Source: Pseudomonadota bacterium (lineage in GTDB: Bacteria > Pseudomonadota > Alphaproteobacteria > Rhizobiales > Devosiaceae). From it: a DNA stretch of 64,000 bases. Of this stretch, positions 43,175 through 50,501 are shown in pieces (positions within the stretch are counted from its first letter, which is position 1; each line of letters starts with the position of its first letter). The stretch spans positions 1 to 64,000 of the forward strand of contig JAEYXQ010000160.1 of assembly GCA_023431205.1 (NCBI GenBank), read 5' to 3'. The notes beneath the pieces are model-generated. The model was not told where the DNA came from and did not search any database. It saw only the letters and a program-made list of their open reading frames with translations. The position numbers were made by a program, and so were the translations under genes.

Positions 43175-44410
43175 ATGACGACAGTCGGCACTAATCGTTA
43201 CGTTGGCGTGGCGGGACGTTCAGAATACTTCAATCTCGATTACATCCTCGACAGCTTGTATGTTTACGCCGGTGATCAGCGCGATCAAGTGCGCGCGGGC
43301 CACGGTGGCAACTTGCTATACGGAGGCCTCGGCGCAGATGTACTCAGTTCTGGGTCCGGCAACGACACCATCTATGGAGACGAAACCTTCGGCGATGACG
43401 TGGGAGGTGGAGGCGACGTCGTCTGGGCAGGAGGTGGTTCGGATGCCGTATTCGGAGGCGCCGGCGACGACAGTCTTCACGGTCAAGATGGCGCTGACTA
43501 CGTCTATGGTGGCGTCGGAAACGATTATATTGCCGGCGGCTATGGAGTTGATGTTCTCCACGGAGGCGCGGGCGACGACACCATTTATGGTGGGCGTGGC
43601 ATAGTGTCGGACGGCTTTATCCATGCGTTCTTTTTTGGCTACGATGGTGTGACTGACGAGTTTGGGACCACCACGGCTTACTACCCCGGTGTTCCCTATG
43701 GCCCGCCGGACGTCAGCACGGATGAGATATACGGCGGCGATGGCAATGACCAAATCTTCAGTAACGAAGGTGATGACGTCGCGTTCGGTGATGCGGGCAA
43801 TGACTTCATAGATGGCGGTAGTGGGAACGACTACCTCTCTGGCGGTATCGGTGATGACGTCGTTGCAGGAAATGATGGTACGGACGTTCTCTTTGGGGAT
43901 CATGGCAACGACCGCGTCTACGGCGGCGAGGGCCAGGACCTCGCCTTTGGCGGGTCGGGGGATGACCTGATCTATGGCGAGGGCGGAGACGACTCCCTGC
44001 TCGGCGACGATGGCAACGACACACTTTTCGGTGGCACGGGCGCAGACTCGCTGAACGGCGGCGGGGGCATGGACTGGCTGGATGGAGGAGACGGTTCGGA
44101 CTATATCATCGGCGGCGATGGCAACGACGTTCTCCATGGCGCAGCGGGTAACGACGGCCTCGTAGGAGGTTCAGGCCGCGACGTGTTCATGTTCCAGAAC
44201 GGCGGCGGAGTCGACGTGATTACCGACTTTGAGCGCGGCCAGGACCTAGTTCAGTTTGGCGGTCTCTTCACCAACTTCTCTCAGGTACAAGCAGCAATGT
44301 CACAAAGCGGAGCTGACACTGTGATCTATGGCAATGCAGGCTCGGTACTGGTCCTGCAGGGCGTAGTGGCATCTTCCCTGACCAGCGGTGACTTCGCGTA
44401 TCTCTTCTAG
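43175..44410 (+). CDS. RTX calcium-binding repeat protein
   Basis: About 411 residues (ATG 43175; ATG 43166 is possible; GGAGGATGG precedes). Nearly the whole protein is a series of GGxGxDxhx nonapeptide repeats that bind calcium in a parallel beta-roll, interrupted at about residues 150-190 by a non-repeat insertion. The C-terminal VDVITDFERGQDLVQF and following region look like a type I secretion signal; no signal peptide or secretion genes are in the window. It would be secreted by a host type I system in a lysogen. No enzymatic domain is seen. Confidence 0.85.
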   Translation: MTTVGTNRYVGVAGRSEYFNLDYILDSLYVYAGDQRDQVRAGHGGNLLYGGLGADVLSSGSGNDTIYGDETFGDDVGGGGDVVWAGGGSDAVFGGAGDDSLHGQDGADYVYGGVGNDYIAGGYGVDVLHGGAGDDTIYGGRGIVSDGFIHAFFFGYDGVTDEFGTTTAYYPGVPYGPPDVSTDEIYGGDGNDQIFSNEGDDVAFGDAGNDFIDGGSGNDYLSGGIGDDVVAGNDGTDVLFGDHGNDRVYGGEGQDLAFGGSGDDLIYGEGGDDSLLGDDGNDTLFGGTGADSLNGGGGMDWLDGGDGSDYIIGGDGNDVLHGAAGNDGLVGGSGRDVFMFQNGGGVDVITDFERGQDLVQFGGLFTNFSQVQAAMSQSGADTVIYGNAGSVLVLQGVVASSLTSGDFAYLF

Positions 44411-44681
44411 CCTGAAACTGGCTTTGAAGGGCTGCGCTTGCAAAACATCAGAGGCGTTTGGACCAGCTTCTCATGTTCCGCTCGTGCTTGTGCCCAACGG
44501 AGAGGATCATCCCCACGCCGAGACTGCTGAACAGGCAGGTGACGAGCAACAGTTCCATGGCAAGTTCGCTAGCCAATGGCCCGAGCGCGGACCAGCACGA
44601 CGGTAGTTAACCGTTAACCGTAAGGCAGCCGACAGCTGCCACCGCGCGGAGCATTTAGTCGAGTTGGGCAAGCCAGGACAG
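44411..44681. other. Intergenic, nothing recognised
   Basis: About 270 bases after the RTX gene; no gene or clear terminator recognised. Confidence 0.4.
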
Positions 44682-44966
44682 CTAGTCACCGGCCTGGGTC
44701 CCCTTGTGAATGCGTTTGGCACCCATCAGGGTCAATGGTGAAAACAGAGCGAATATTGGAATAGCCCCGACAATGGTCAGGAGCGCAGCCGTGATGATTC
44801 CTGTGCCCGACGGCATGCAGGACAAGAAATCTCCTGCCGGGAGTGTCGAACAATACATGGCATCGAGCTCACCTCTCGCACCCTTCACAACGGCAAAAAT
44901 GGCGACGATCAGTCCGCTGATGGCACAGGACGCCCATGCAAGCCGCCGCCAGCTGATCATCGGCAC
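44682..44966 (-). CDS. Hypothetical membrane protein, two spans
   Basis: 94 residues with two hydrophobic segments (about 9-27 and 58-80) and two Cys in the loop between them. Not recognised. Ends with the basic KRIHKGTQ. Confidence 0.5.
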   Translation of the reverse strand: MPMISWRRLAWASCAISGLIVAIFAVVKGARGELDAMYCSTLPAGDFLSCMPSGTGIITAALLTIVGAIPIFALFSPLTLMGAKRIHKGTQAGD

Positions 44967-45065
44967 CCTCCAAAGGTGGCTCAGGTTCGCTGGAAATATT
45001 ACAGAACATCACGACCAGATTGAGCCGGTGGGTCGTTTCCACCGTACAATCATCGGAGTTCCGAG

Positions 45066-45191
45066 ATGGCGCAGACGATCATAGGAACAGGGTCGCTCAT
45101 TCTCGGATTGGCTGTTCTGGCCCTGTGTCTGCTAGGGCCACTGATACTTGCAGTCGTGTACGTCGTGCGACGAGTTCGAGGCCCGCGCTAA
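45066..45191 (+). CDS. Small single-span membrane peptide
   Basis: A 41-residue frame from ATG 45066 (CGGAG upstream) to TAA 45191. A hydrophobic stretch (about residues 9-34) followed by a basic tail (VRRVRGPR): a typical small inner-membrane protein or holin/toxin-like peptide. Lies between minus-strand genes. Function unknown. Confidence 0.5.
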   Translation: MAQTIIGTGSLILGLAVLALCLLGPLILAVVYVVRRVRGPR

Positions 45192-45226
45192 CGCCAACTA
45201 CCACCCCATCATCATCTGTGGCTCGT

Positions 45227-45634
45227 TTATCCGAGGCTGGCAGTCTTCATGCGATGGGCGACCAGGAGTTGAGAGACGCGGGTCACGGTCTGGTTCTGCA
45301 GCTCGGAGTGACCGAGCAGCATGTTCAGGAAGGCGAGCGGATCAGTGAATTCGAGTTCGGCCATCACCCGGTCGAAGCCGAGCTTACGGATAAGCGCGAG
45401 CATCGCAGCGGTGCCGGCGGCGGACAGGCGGGGTTCGTGCCCGCCGTCGCTTTCCCATATGCCGTTGCTGGCCACTGTCGCGGGCGTCGGCGCCATGCGG
45501 TCGAGTAGCTGCGCCACGGCCTGGCGAACGAACTTGGAGCGGCCCTTGGGGCCGACAATGGCATCCATCCTGTCCAGGAGGTCCTGCGGCAGGTTCAGAT
45601 GCGTCGAAACCATGTAGAGCGGCGGGCGTCCCAT
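45227..45634 (-). CDS. Ribbon-helix-helix (CopG-like) DNA-binding protein
   Basis: 135 residues. The N-terminal RHH has the strand YMVSTHLNLP and helices QDLLDRMDAIVG, KGRSKFVRQAVAQLLDR. The C-terminal part (about residues 60-130) is helical, with LIRKLGFDRVMAELEFTDPLAFLNMLL. ATG 45634 is chosen for the RHH start. Probably regulates the surrounding cargo genes. Confidence 0.72.
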   Translation of the reverse strand: MGRPPLYMVSTHLNLPQDLLDRMDAIVGPKGRSKFVRQAVAQLLDRMAPTPATVASNGIWESDGGHEPRLSAAGTAAMLALIRKLGFDRVMAELEFTDPLAFLNMLLGHSELQNQTVTRVSQLLVAHRMKTASLG

Positions 45635-45702
45635 GCCGGTAAGATGGGGGCGGGCGGTTAAGAAACCCGCCAAAGCGCCTGCAGCACAAAAGTGGCGGGA
45701 CT

Positions 45703-45891
45703 TTAGTGTCGTGTGAGCTGCCAATTGGGCAGCGTCGCGAGCACAAGAAGGATGCCTATTGCTGCTGCTAACGGGACGATGAAGCTGCGGCTGTTGAAGG
45801 GAGCAGGGATGCGGTCTTTGACCAGCGGCGCAATGCACAGCCCAATAGCGGCAGAGACGAGAACATGTGCGGCTATGGCGATCATCAGCAT
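45703..45891 (-). CDS. Hypothetical small membrane protein, two spans
   Basis: 62 residues from ATG 45891 (an earlier in-frame ATG is at 45927). Two hydrophobic segments (MIAIAAHVLVSAAIGLCIA; IVPLAAAIGILLVLAT). Not recognised. Confidence 0.5.
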   Translation of the reverse strand: MLMIAIAAHVLVSAAIGLCIAPLVKDRIPAPFNSRSFIVPLAAAIGILLVLATLPNWQLTRH

Positions 45892-46028
45892 GCGACCACA
45901 GATAGTGGGGGCGGCGGTTGGAGCCAAGTCTCCCTGCGCATCGGGGCTACTGGCTAGTTAAACCGCCCAGAGCGCCTGCACCACATGTGGGGGTGCCGAG
46001 GGCATCGCTGCCCCCCGGCATCGGGTGC

Positions 46029-46364
46029 TCAGAGCTGCGAGGTGATTTTACCAATCTCTTGCAGCACCATTGGGCAGGTGATGCCACCCGTGCCTTTGTG
46101 AGCGGCTTCAACGCCGGCATACATGCCCTGTTCGTAGAAGCGGAACAGTGCCTCCCGGTCCGCCCCAGTGCTGACGCCGTCAACGACTGTTTGCACCAGT
46201 TGCGCCAGCTTCTCACCGTCGGCATTCGGAATGCCGCAGTATTCAGCCATGCCCTGCAAGGTTCCGAACTCCTGGACCTTCTGTGCGAGGCCTGCGAGGC
46301 CAGATCCCTGCGCTGCCGCTGGCGCGCAGAGAAGAATAGCGATGGCGGCGAGATGTCTCTTCAT
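46029..46364 (-). CDS. Hypothetical secreted protein
   Basis: 111 residues with a clear signal peptide (KRHLAAIAILLCAPAAAQ). The mature part is helical with two Cys (residues about 43 and 98) and NADGEKLAQLVQTVVDG. Periplasmic. Function unknown. Confidence 0.65.
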   Translation of the reverse strand: MKRHLAAIAILLCAPAAAQGSGLAGLAQKVQEFGTLQGMAEYCGIPNADGEKLAQLVQTVVDGVSTGADREALFRFYEQGMYAGVEAAHKGTGGITCPMVLQEIGKITSQL

Positions 46365-46510
46365 TTAGTCCCCCTTGGTTGATCAACCCTAGGCGGAGGC
46401 CCGCTAAAGCAGCGTGAAATAGCGTCCTGCTTTTGCGTGAAGCACTTAACCCTCTGTTCAGCACCCGGACCTGTGCCGAAGGCGAGCCCATTCAAGGAGG
46501 TTGCCGCCCC

Positions 46511-46651
46511 ATGCCCCTTCGCGTGATCACGCCGCCAGAGCCGATTGTGTCGTGGGAAGAAGCCAAGCGGCACCTGCAACTGTGGCCCCCGACGCACACC
46601 GCCGGGGGCCTGTTTTGTTTCAGAGATCCACCGAGAACTGGAAGGCGTTGA
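46511..46651 (+). pseudogene. Truncated gp6-like head-tail connector gene
   Basis: A good ribosome binding site (AAGGAGG) and ATG 46511 begin a frame reading MPLRVITPPEPIVSWEEAKRH, the characteristic N terminus of gp6-type head-tail connectors of HK97-like phages. After about 23 residues similarity ends and the frame runs into a terminator hairpin and the end of the integrase gene. The fragment does not belong to the lambda-type head module here and marks a foreign junction. Confidence 0.65.
46584..46620 (+). terminator. Rho-independent terminator
   Basis: GGCCCCC - 13 bases - GGGGGCC followed by TGTTTTGTTT, directly after the gp6 fragment and next to the stop of the convergent integrase gene. 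As oriented it would stop plus-strand transcription inside the phage late region. Confidence 0.75.
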
Positions 46652-47483
46652 AGCGATCGGCGACCAGGCGCCCGGCGTTCTTGGAATGCACATAGGTTTC
46701 GATGAACACGGCCGAGCTTTTCCAGCCGCCGGCGTCCATGGCCGTCCTGATGTCCATGCCAAAGCCGATGGCATTGGTGGCGAAGCTGTGCCGGCCGCAG
46801 GCGTGGCTCGACTTGTACGGGATCCGTGCCCGCCGGCAGACAGCGGCGATCCTGTCATTGACCCCATAGCGCGAGCTGTAGCGGAACACGGGCTCGTCGG
46901 GAGCGGAGCCGCCGCGCAGCTCGTGCAGCCGCTGCACCAGCTCGTCGGTCAGGTGGCGCACCGAGTTGGTGTCGGTCTTGGTCTTGAGCAGCACCGCGGT
47001 GCGCCCGACCAGGTCTACATCGGCCCAGGTGAGCCGGATTGCCTCGGACACCCGAGCGCCGGTGTGCGACATGAACAGCACCAAGGCAGCGAGGTGCGGC
47101 AGGTGATCGGCTTCGCACTGCCGACAGAACACATGCAGCCATGCCTGACTGGCCGGCGCCTTCCGGCGGCGGCTGTCTTCCTTGAACCGCCGGAGCCGGA
47201 TCAACGGGCACCAGCCGCGCTCGTAGGAGTGGATCATCACCGCCCGCGCCGGCGTGATGCCCTGGCGGTTACGCGTAGCTCCGCTGTGCTCTGGATAGAT
47301 CGCCTTCACCATCTCGTAGATGGTGTACGGCGTGATCTCCGCGACAGGCATGTCGCCGATGGCATCTACGATGCGCTGCAGGTAGCGACCTTCACCGCCG
47401 TTGCGCAGATAGCTTTCGGTAGCCATGCCGAAAGTGGGGCCATTGTGCCCCGGCAGAAATAGTGATGTGACAGCGTTAGCCAT
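46620..47483 (-). CDS. Second tyrosine recombinase, inside the tail gene cluster
   Basis: 287 residues from ATG 47483 (a longer frame reaches 47618). Catalytic pattern: R144 (SHTGARVSEAIRL), R231 in HACGRHSFAT, and Y264 (VFIETYVHS). It lacks an obvious Arm-binding domain. It is unrelated in detail to the integrase at 21,994. A gp6 fragment and a terminator lie at its 3' end. It probably mobilised the cargo block of about 41-47.5 kb or represents a former satellite element. Confidence 0.85.
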   Translation of the reverse strand: MANAVTSLFLPGHNGPTFGMATESYLRNGGEGRYLQRIVDAIGDMPVAEITPYTIYEMVKAIYPEHSGATRNRQGITPARAVMIHSYERGWCPLIRLRRFKEDSRRRKAPASQAWLHVFCRQCEADHLPHLAALVLFMSHTGARVSEAIRLTWADVDLVGRTAVLLKTKTDTNSVRHLTDELVQRLHELRGGSAPDEPVFRYSSRYGVNDRIAAVCRRARIPYKSSHACGRHSFATNAIGFGMDIRTAMDAGGWKSSAVFIETYVHSKNAGRLVADRFNAFQFSVDL

Positions 47484-47617
47484 CCTGAACGCTCCATGTT
47501 CGGTGGTTAGAGCGCGTCGTGGGCCCTGCCAGGCTCCGGCGCGTTCGCTTTTGTAGGCCATCGCTGTCGCTGCCGAGAATGCTGACTTGCTGTCAGCCTT
47601 AACAGCGGAGCCTTCCA

Positions 47618-47911
47618 ATGCAGATCGTGTACTCGACCGAGCTCGTCGCCCACATGGAGGGACGCGAGTTCAGGAACCCTCGTCATTTCCTCGCCCCTGT
47701 AGAGGGGGCCACCAAGGTATTCATCGCCGGTGACTGGCCCAAGATCCGGCAGGCCTACGAGGCCGCTGGCGTGCCCGTCGCGCCCATCGAAGACATGCGC
47801 GCGCTGCCCAAGTCGGCAAAGAGTGCACCGGCCAAGACGACAGTGAAGAAACCCGCCGCCGAGCCAGCACCCGCTCCCGCAGAGCCAGCCACCGACAACC
47901 CCACCACCTGA
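47618..47911 (+). CDS. Small phage protein before tail tube
   Basis: 97 residues: MQIVYSTELVAHMEGREFRN, then a Lys/Ala/Pro-rich tail. Resembles in layout the protein after the capsid gene (short folded part plus low-complexity tail). RBS-like GCGGAG upstream. Function unknown; first gene after the inserted block. Confidence 0.6.
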   Translation: MQIVYSTELVAHMEGREFRNPRHFLAPVEGATKVFIAGDWPKIRQAYEAAGVPVAPIEDMRALPKSAKSAPAKTTVKKPAAEPAPAPAEPATDNPTT

Positions 47912-47928
47912 TCTGAAAGGAGGCCGCT

Positions 47929-48411
47929 ATGGCCATCACGACCGCATCCGGCTCCAAGGTCTACATCGGCCCTGTCCGGACCGCTGCCACCGACACTGCC
48001 AGTGAATATGCTGCTCTCACACCCTGGGTAGAGATCGGCGAAGTCGAGGACATGGGCGAATTCGGCGACGAGAGCGGGGTGACAAACTTCGCCTCAATCG
48101 GCGACGGGCGCACCCGCAAGCTGAAGGCTGCACGCGACGCTGGCACGCTGACGCTCACCGTCGGCCGTGACCCGCTCGACCCGGGCCAGATAGCCCTCAA
48201 GGCCGCGGAGCGCACCAAGTTCGAGTACGCCTTCAAGGTCGTCGCCGCCGACGCGCCGGACGAGGACTACACCGACACCATCTACTACTTCGGCGCCCTT
48301 GTGATGTCGCAGCGCGACCGCTACGGCACCAACGACAATGTGGTGCGGACCGTCTTCAATCTCGGCATCAACACCGAGATCATCGAAGTCGTCGCGGCGG
48401 AGGTGCCGTAA
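47929..48411 (+). CDS. Tail tube protein (gpV-like)
   Basis: 160 residues, beta-rich (SKVYIGPVRTAA; TPWVEIGEVEDMGEFGDES; AARDAGTLTLTVGRDPLDPGQ; NVVRTVFNLGINTEII), characteristic of siphophage tail tube proteins that polymerise into the tail. Preceded by AAGGAGG. It ends one base into the gpG gene. Confidence 0.85.
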   Translation: MAITTASGSKVYIGPVRTAATDTASEYAALTPWVEIGEVEDMGEFGDESGVTNFASIGDGRTRKLKAARDAGTLTLTVGRDPLDPGQIALKAAERTKFEYAFKVVAADAPDEDYTDTIYYFGALVMSQRDRYGTNDNVVRTVFNLGINTEIIEVVAAEVP

Positions 48412-48818
48412 TGGACCTTTCCGAACTCGAGCCGAAGACCGGCGCTACGATCCCGCTGCGGCACCCAGTCACCAACGAGCCGCTAGAAGACAGCACGGGA
48501 CCGCTGACCATCGACATTGTCGGCATCGACTCCCCACAGTTCCAAGCCCGTCAGCGCCAGATTGCCAACAAGCGGCTGGCCACAGCCGGCAATCGCAAGT
48601 CGAAGCTGACGGCTGAAGACCTGGAAGAAGAAGCCATCGGCACGCTGGCAGCCTGCATCACCGGCTGGTCGGCAAATGTCGCTCTCGACGGCAAGCCGCT
48701 GGAATACTCCCGCTCCAACGCCAAGCTGCTGCTGACGCGGCTGATCTGGGTCCGTGAGCAGGTGGATGCCGCGATTGCCGACCGGGCAAATTTCTTGAAG
48801 GCCTCGCCGACGAGCTGA
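48411..48818 (+). CDS. Tail assembly chaperone gpG-like (unshifted product)
   Basis: 135 residues with SELEPKTGATIPLRHPVTNEPLE and PLTIDIVGIDSPQFQARQRQIA, typical of gpG-type chaperones. A slippery heptamer A-AAT-TTC at 48,788-48,794 precedes the stop by about 20 bases and lets part of the ribosomes continue into the next frame to make the gpGT form. Confidence 0.85.
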   Translation: MDLSELEPKTGATIPLRHPVTNEPLEDSTGPLTIDIVGIDSPQFQARQRQIANKRLATAGNRKSKLTAEDLEEEAIGTLAACITGWSANVALDGKPLEYSRSNAKLLLTRLIWVREQVDAAIADRANFLKASPTS

Positions 48819-49165
48819 TTGCTCACGCCGAGGCCGCATTCACCAAGGGATGGAAGGGGCCGCTGCCGCCGCTTCCATTGGAGCTTGAGCATGTCTGGGA
48901 CCTGTATCTCGCCTTGAACCGCCGTCGCCAGATAGGCATGGCGGCCAATCCCATCTCAGAGCCGCAGATCGAGGCTCACCTTCGGCTGTCGGGATGCTCC
49001 ATCAGTCCGGCGGAGTTCGATGCCCTTTGCCTGATCGATGACGCGGTGCTGGGCATCGCGAACCGGACAGATGTGGCGCCGGAACGCAGCGTCTCCGCAC
49101 GGGATGGCGCGGGCGTGAAGGGGCTGATGCGGGGGCTGGGGGCGAAGAAGGGGAAGCTCGGCTAG
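48411..49165 (+). CDS. Tail assembly chaperone gpGT-like (-1 frameshift product)
   Basis: Produced by a -1 shift at A-AAT-TTC (48,788-48,794): after AAA-TTT the new frame reads CTT-GAA and continues as LADELIAHAEAAFTKGWKG ... to 49,165, giving about 250 residues. The downstream frame has no start of its own near the junction and has the expected gpT-like helical composition. gpG/gpGT control tail-tube assembly around the tape measure protein. The stop codon overlaps that of the convergent outer-membrane gene (CTAG). Confidence 0.82.
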
Positions 49166-49980
49166 AAGCGGACGCCGGCCCCTAAATTGACTCGGGTCAT
49201 ACCGCTGATCCCGCCATTTAGTCCCCAATTGGTCATCTCGATCTCACCTCTGCCGAAATACCTATCAAGGTCTAGTTCCGCACCGATGCCGTAGGTCAGC
49301 GTAGGTGTCCACTGGTTGGAGTCTGTCGTCGTGACTGGCCCTGACGTCGGGTTTAGGCAGGCAGTATCCTCGACGAAGATGTTGTTGCCCATGGCACCGT
49401 TCGGTGATGTCGTGATCCGGGTCGCGAAGGCCCCGCAATATACCGAGGCACTCTGGTCACGCACGGAGGTAGAACTGAGCAAGGCGGCACCGACGCCGGC
49501 TTTCCCAAAGATGGTCCACGAACCATGGGAGATGCCGACCCTCGCAACAACCGCAGGGCGTGCTTTGACCTCGACGTAGCTGTAGTTCAGTTCGCTGAAG
49601 CTCAGTTGGCCGCCCGGCGCAGTTCCTGTGGTTACTACGATGCCTGACACAGGCGCGCCGGGCACAAATGTGCTGGATCGAAAGCGGGGTAGGGTCACTG
49701 CTGGCCCCGAATTCACCCACTCGCCGGTGTTCGTCTTTCCGAAGTCACTTGCAACTGATCCCTCAACGCCAAACAGCAAGCCGCCGGATCTGAAGTTGAC
49801 ACCACCGAAGGCGCCTGCGGAGAACAGTGCAGAGCTATCCTCCCACAGTTTTGCGTCGGGACCATAGGTCGGAGATATGCCCCCGAGCACCCCAGCGTAG
49901 AAGTCGGTGGTGAAATCTTGTGCGGCAATAGGTGCCGTCGACAGGATGGCGAGCAGAGCTATCCCGGGTAAAATCTTCAT
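49162..49980 (-). CDS. Outer-membrane beta-barrel protein (prophage cargo)
   Basis: 272 residues from ATG 49980. Signal peptide (KILPGIALLAILSTAPIAAQ) and alternating beta-strands, ending in aromatic F (NLGAGVRF), as in Omp25/OmpA-type barrels of Hyphomicrobiales. SAGAFGGVNFRSGGLLFGVEGS and TLTYGIGAELDLDRYFG are barrel strands. Inserted in reverse orientation between tail chaperone and tape measure genes, so likely a lysogenic-conversion gene that alters the cell surface. Confidence 0.75.
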   Translation of the reverse strand: MKILPGIALLAILSTAPIAAQDFTTDFYAGVLGGISPTYGPDAKLWEDSSALFSAGAFGGVNFRSGGLLFGVEGSVASDFGKTNTGEWVNSGPAVTLPRFRSSTFVPGAPVSGIVVTTGTAPGGQLSFSELNYSYVEVKARPAVVARVGISHGSWTIFGKAGVGAALLSSTSVRDQSASVYCGAFATRITTSPNGAMGNNIFVEDTACLNPTSGPVTTTDSNQWTPTLTYGIGAELDLDRYFGRGEIEMTNWGLNGGISGMTRVNLGAGVRF

Positions 49981-50084
49981 CAAGTTGTCTCCCCTTAGAC
50001 ACCTGATGATGAAGAGAAAGGGCAAATCAGCCGTTAGGCCGCGTAGTTAACCAAGTGCTGATGCTACTAGGAGGTCCGGATTCG

Positions 50085-50450
50085 TCAGTCAGGCATCGTG
50101 ATGACGGATTCCTTTACCGGCGGCACTCCAGGGCCGATCAGGATCGTCTCCTCCTTGCCAGTGCTACGATAGGGTCCGCACGCTTCGATCGCCTCTGCGG
50201 CCTTCAAAGCGATCTCCCGCCCCTGGTCGTTTTCCGGCTCAAAGCGGAGAACGTCGATAGCAGTGGGGATACCGTTGGCGTCCAGCGCGACCTGAACCTC
50301 CGCTATCGCCTGCGATGCAACTTCTACCGGCAGGAGCACGAGGCATCCTGATGCCTGTCGCGCCACGGACTCATCTGCGCGAGCCGCGCCAGCGGCGCCC
50401 ACAGCCACCACCACAGCCGCAATCACCATCCACCGACCCATGCCGCGCAC
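50085..50450 (-). CDS. Secreted TonB-C/TolA-like small protein
   Basis: 121 residues with a signal peptide (VIAAVVVAVGAAGAARAD). The mature part contains IAEVQVALDANGIPTAIDVLRF and ALKAAEAIEACGPY, resembling the C-terminal domain of TonB/TolA energy transducers, but the N-terminal anchor and Pro-rich parts are missing. Same orientation as the outer-membrane barrel gene and close to it; may act with it. Confidence 0.65.
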   Translation of the reverse strand: MRGMGRWMVIAAVVVAVGAAGAARADESVARQASGCLVLLPVEVASQAIAEVQVALDANGIPTAIDVLRFEPENDQGREIALKAAEAIEACGPYRSTGKEETILIGPGVPPVKESVITMPD

Positions 50451-50501
50451 CCTCCGCTTAGAGGGGTGAGGTTATGCCGCACATTAGAGGTGCCGTCAAA
50501 A

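Noticed and set aside
43316..44137. Repetitive minus-strand frame and regularly spaced repeats resembling a CRISPR array
   Set aside because: The repeats are codons for GGxGxD units of the RTX protein on the plus strand; spacing and sequence vary with the protein repeat.
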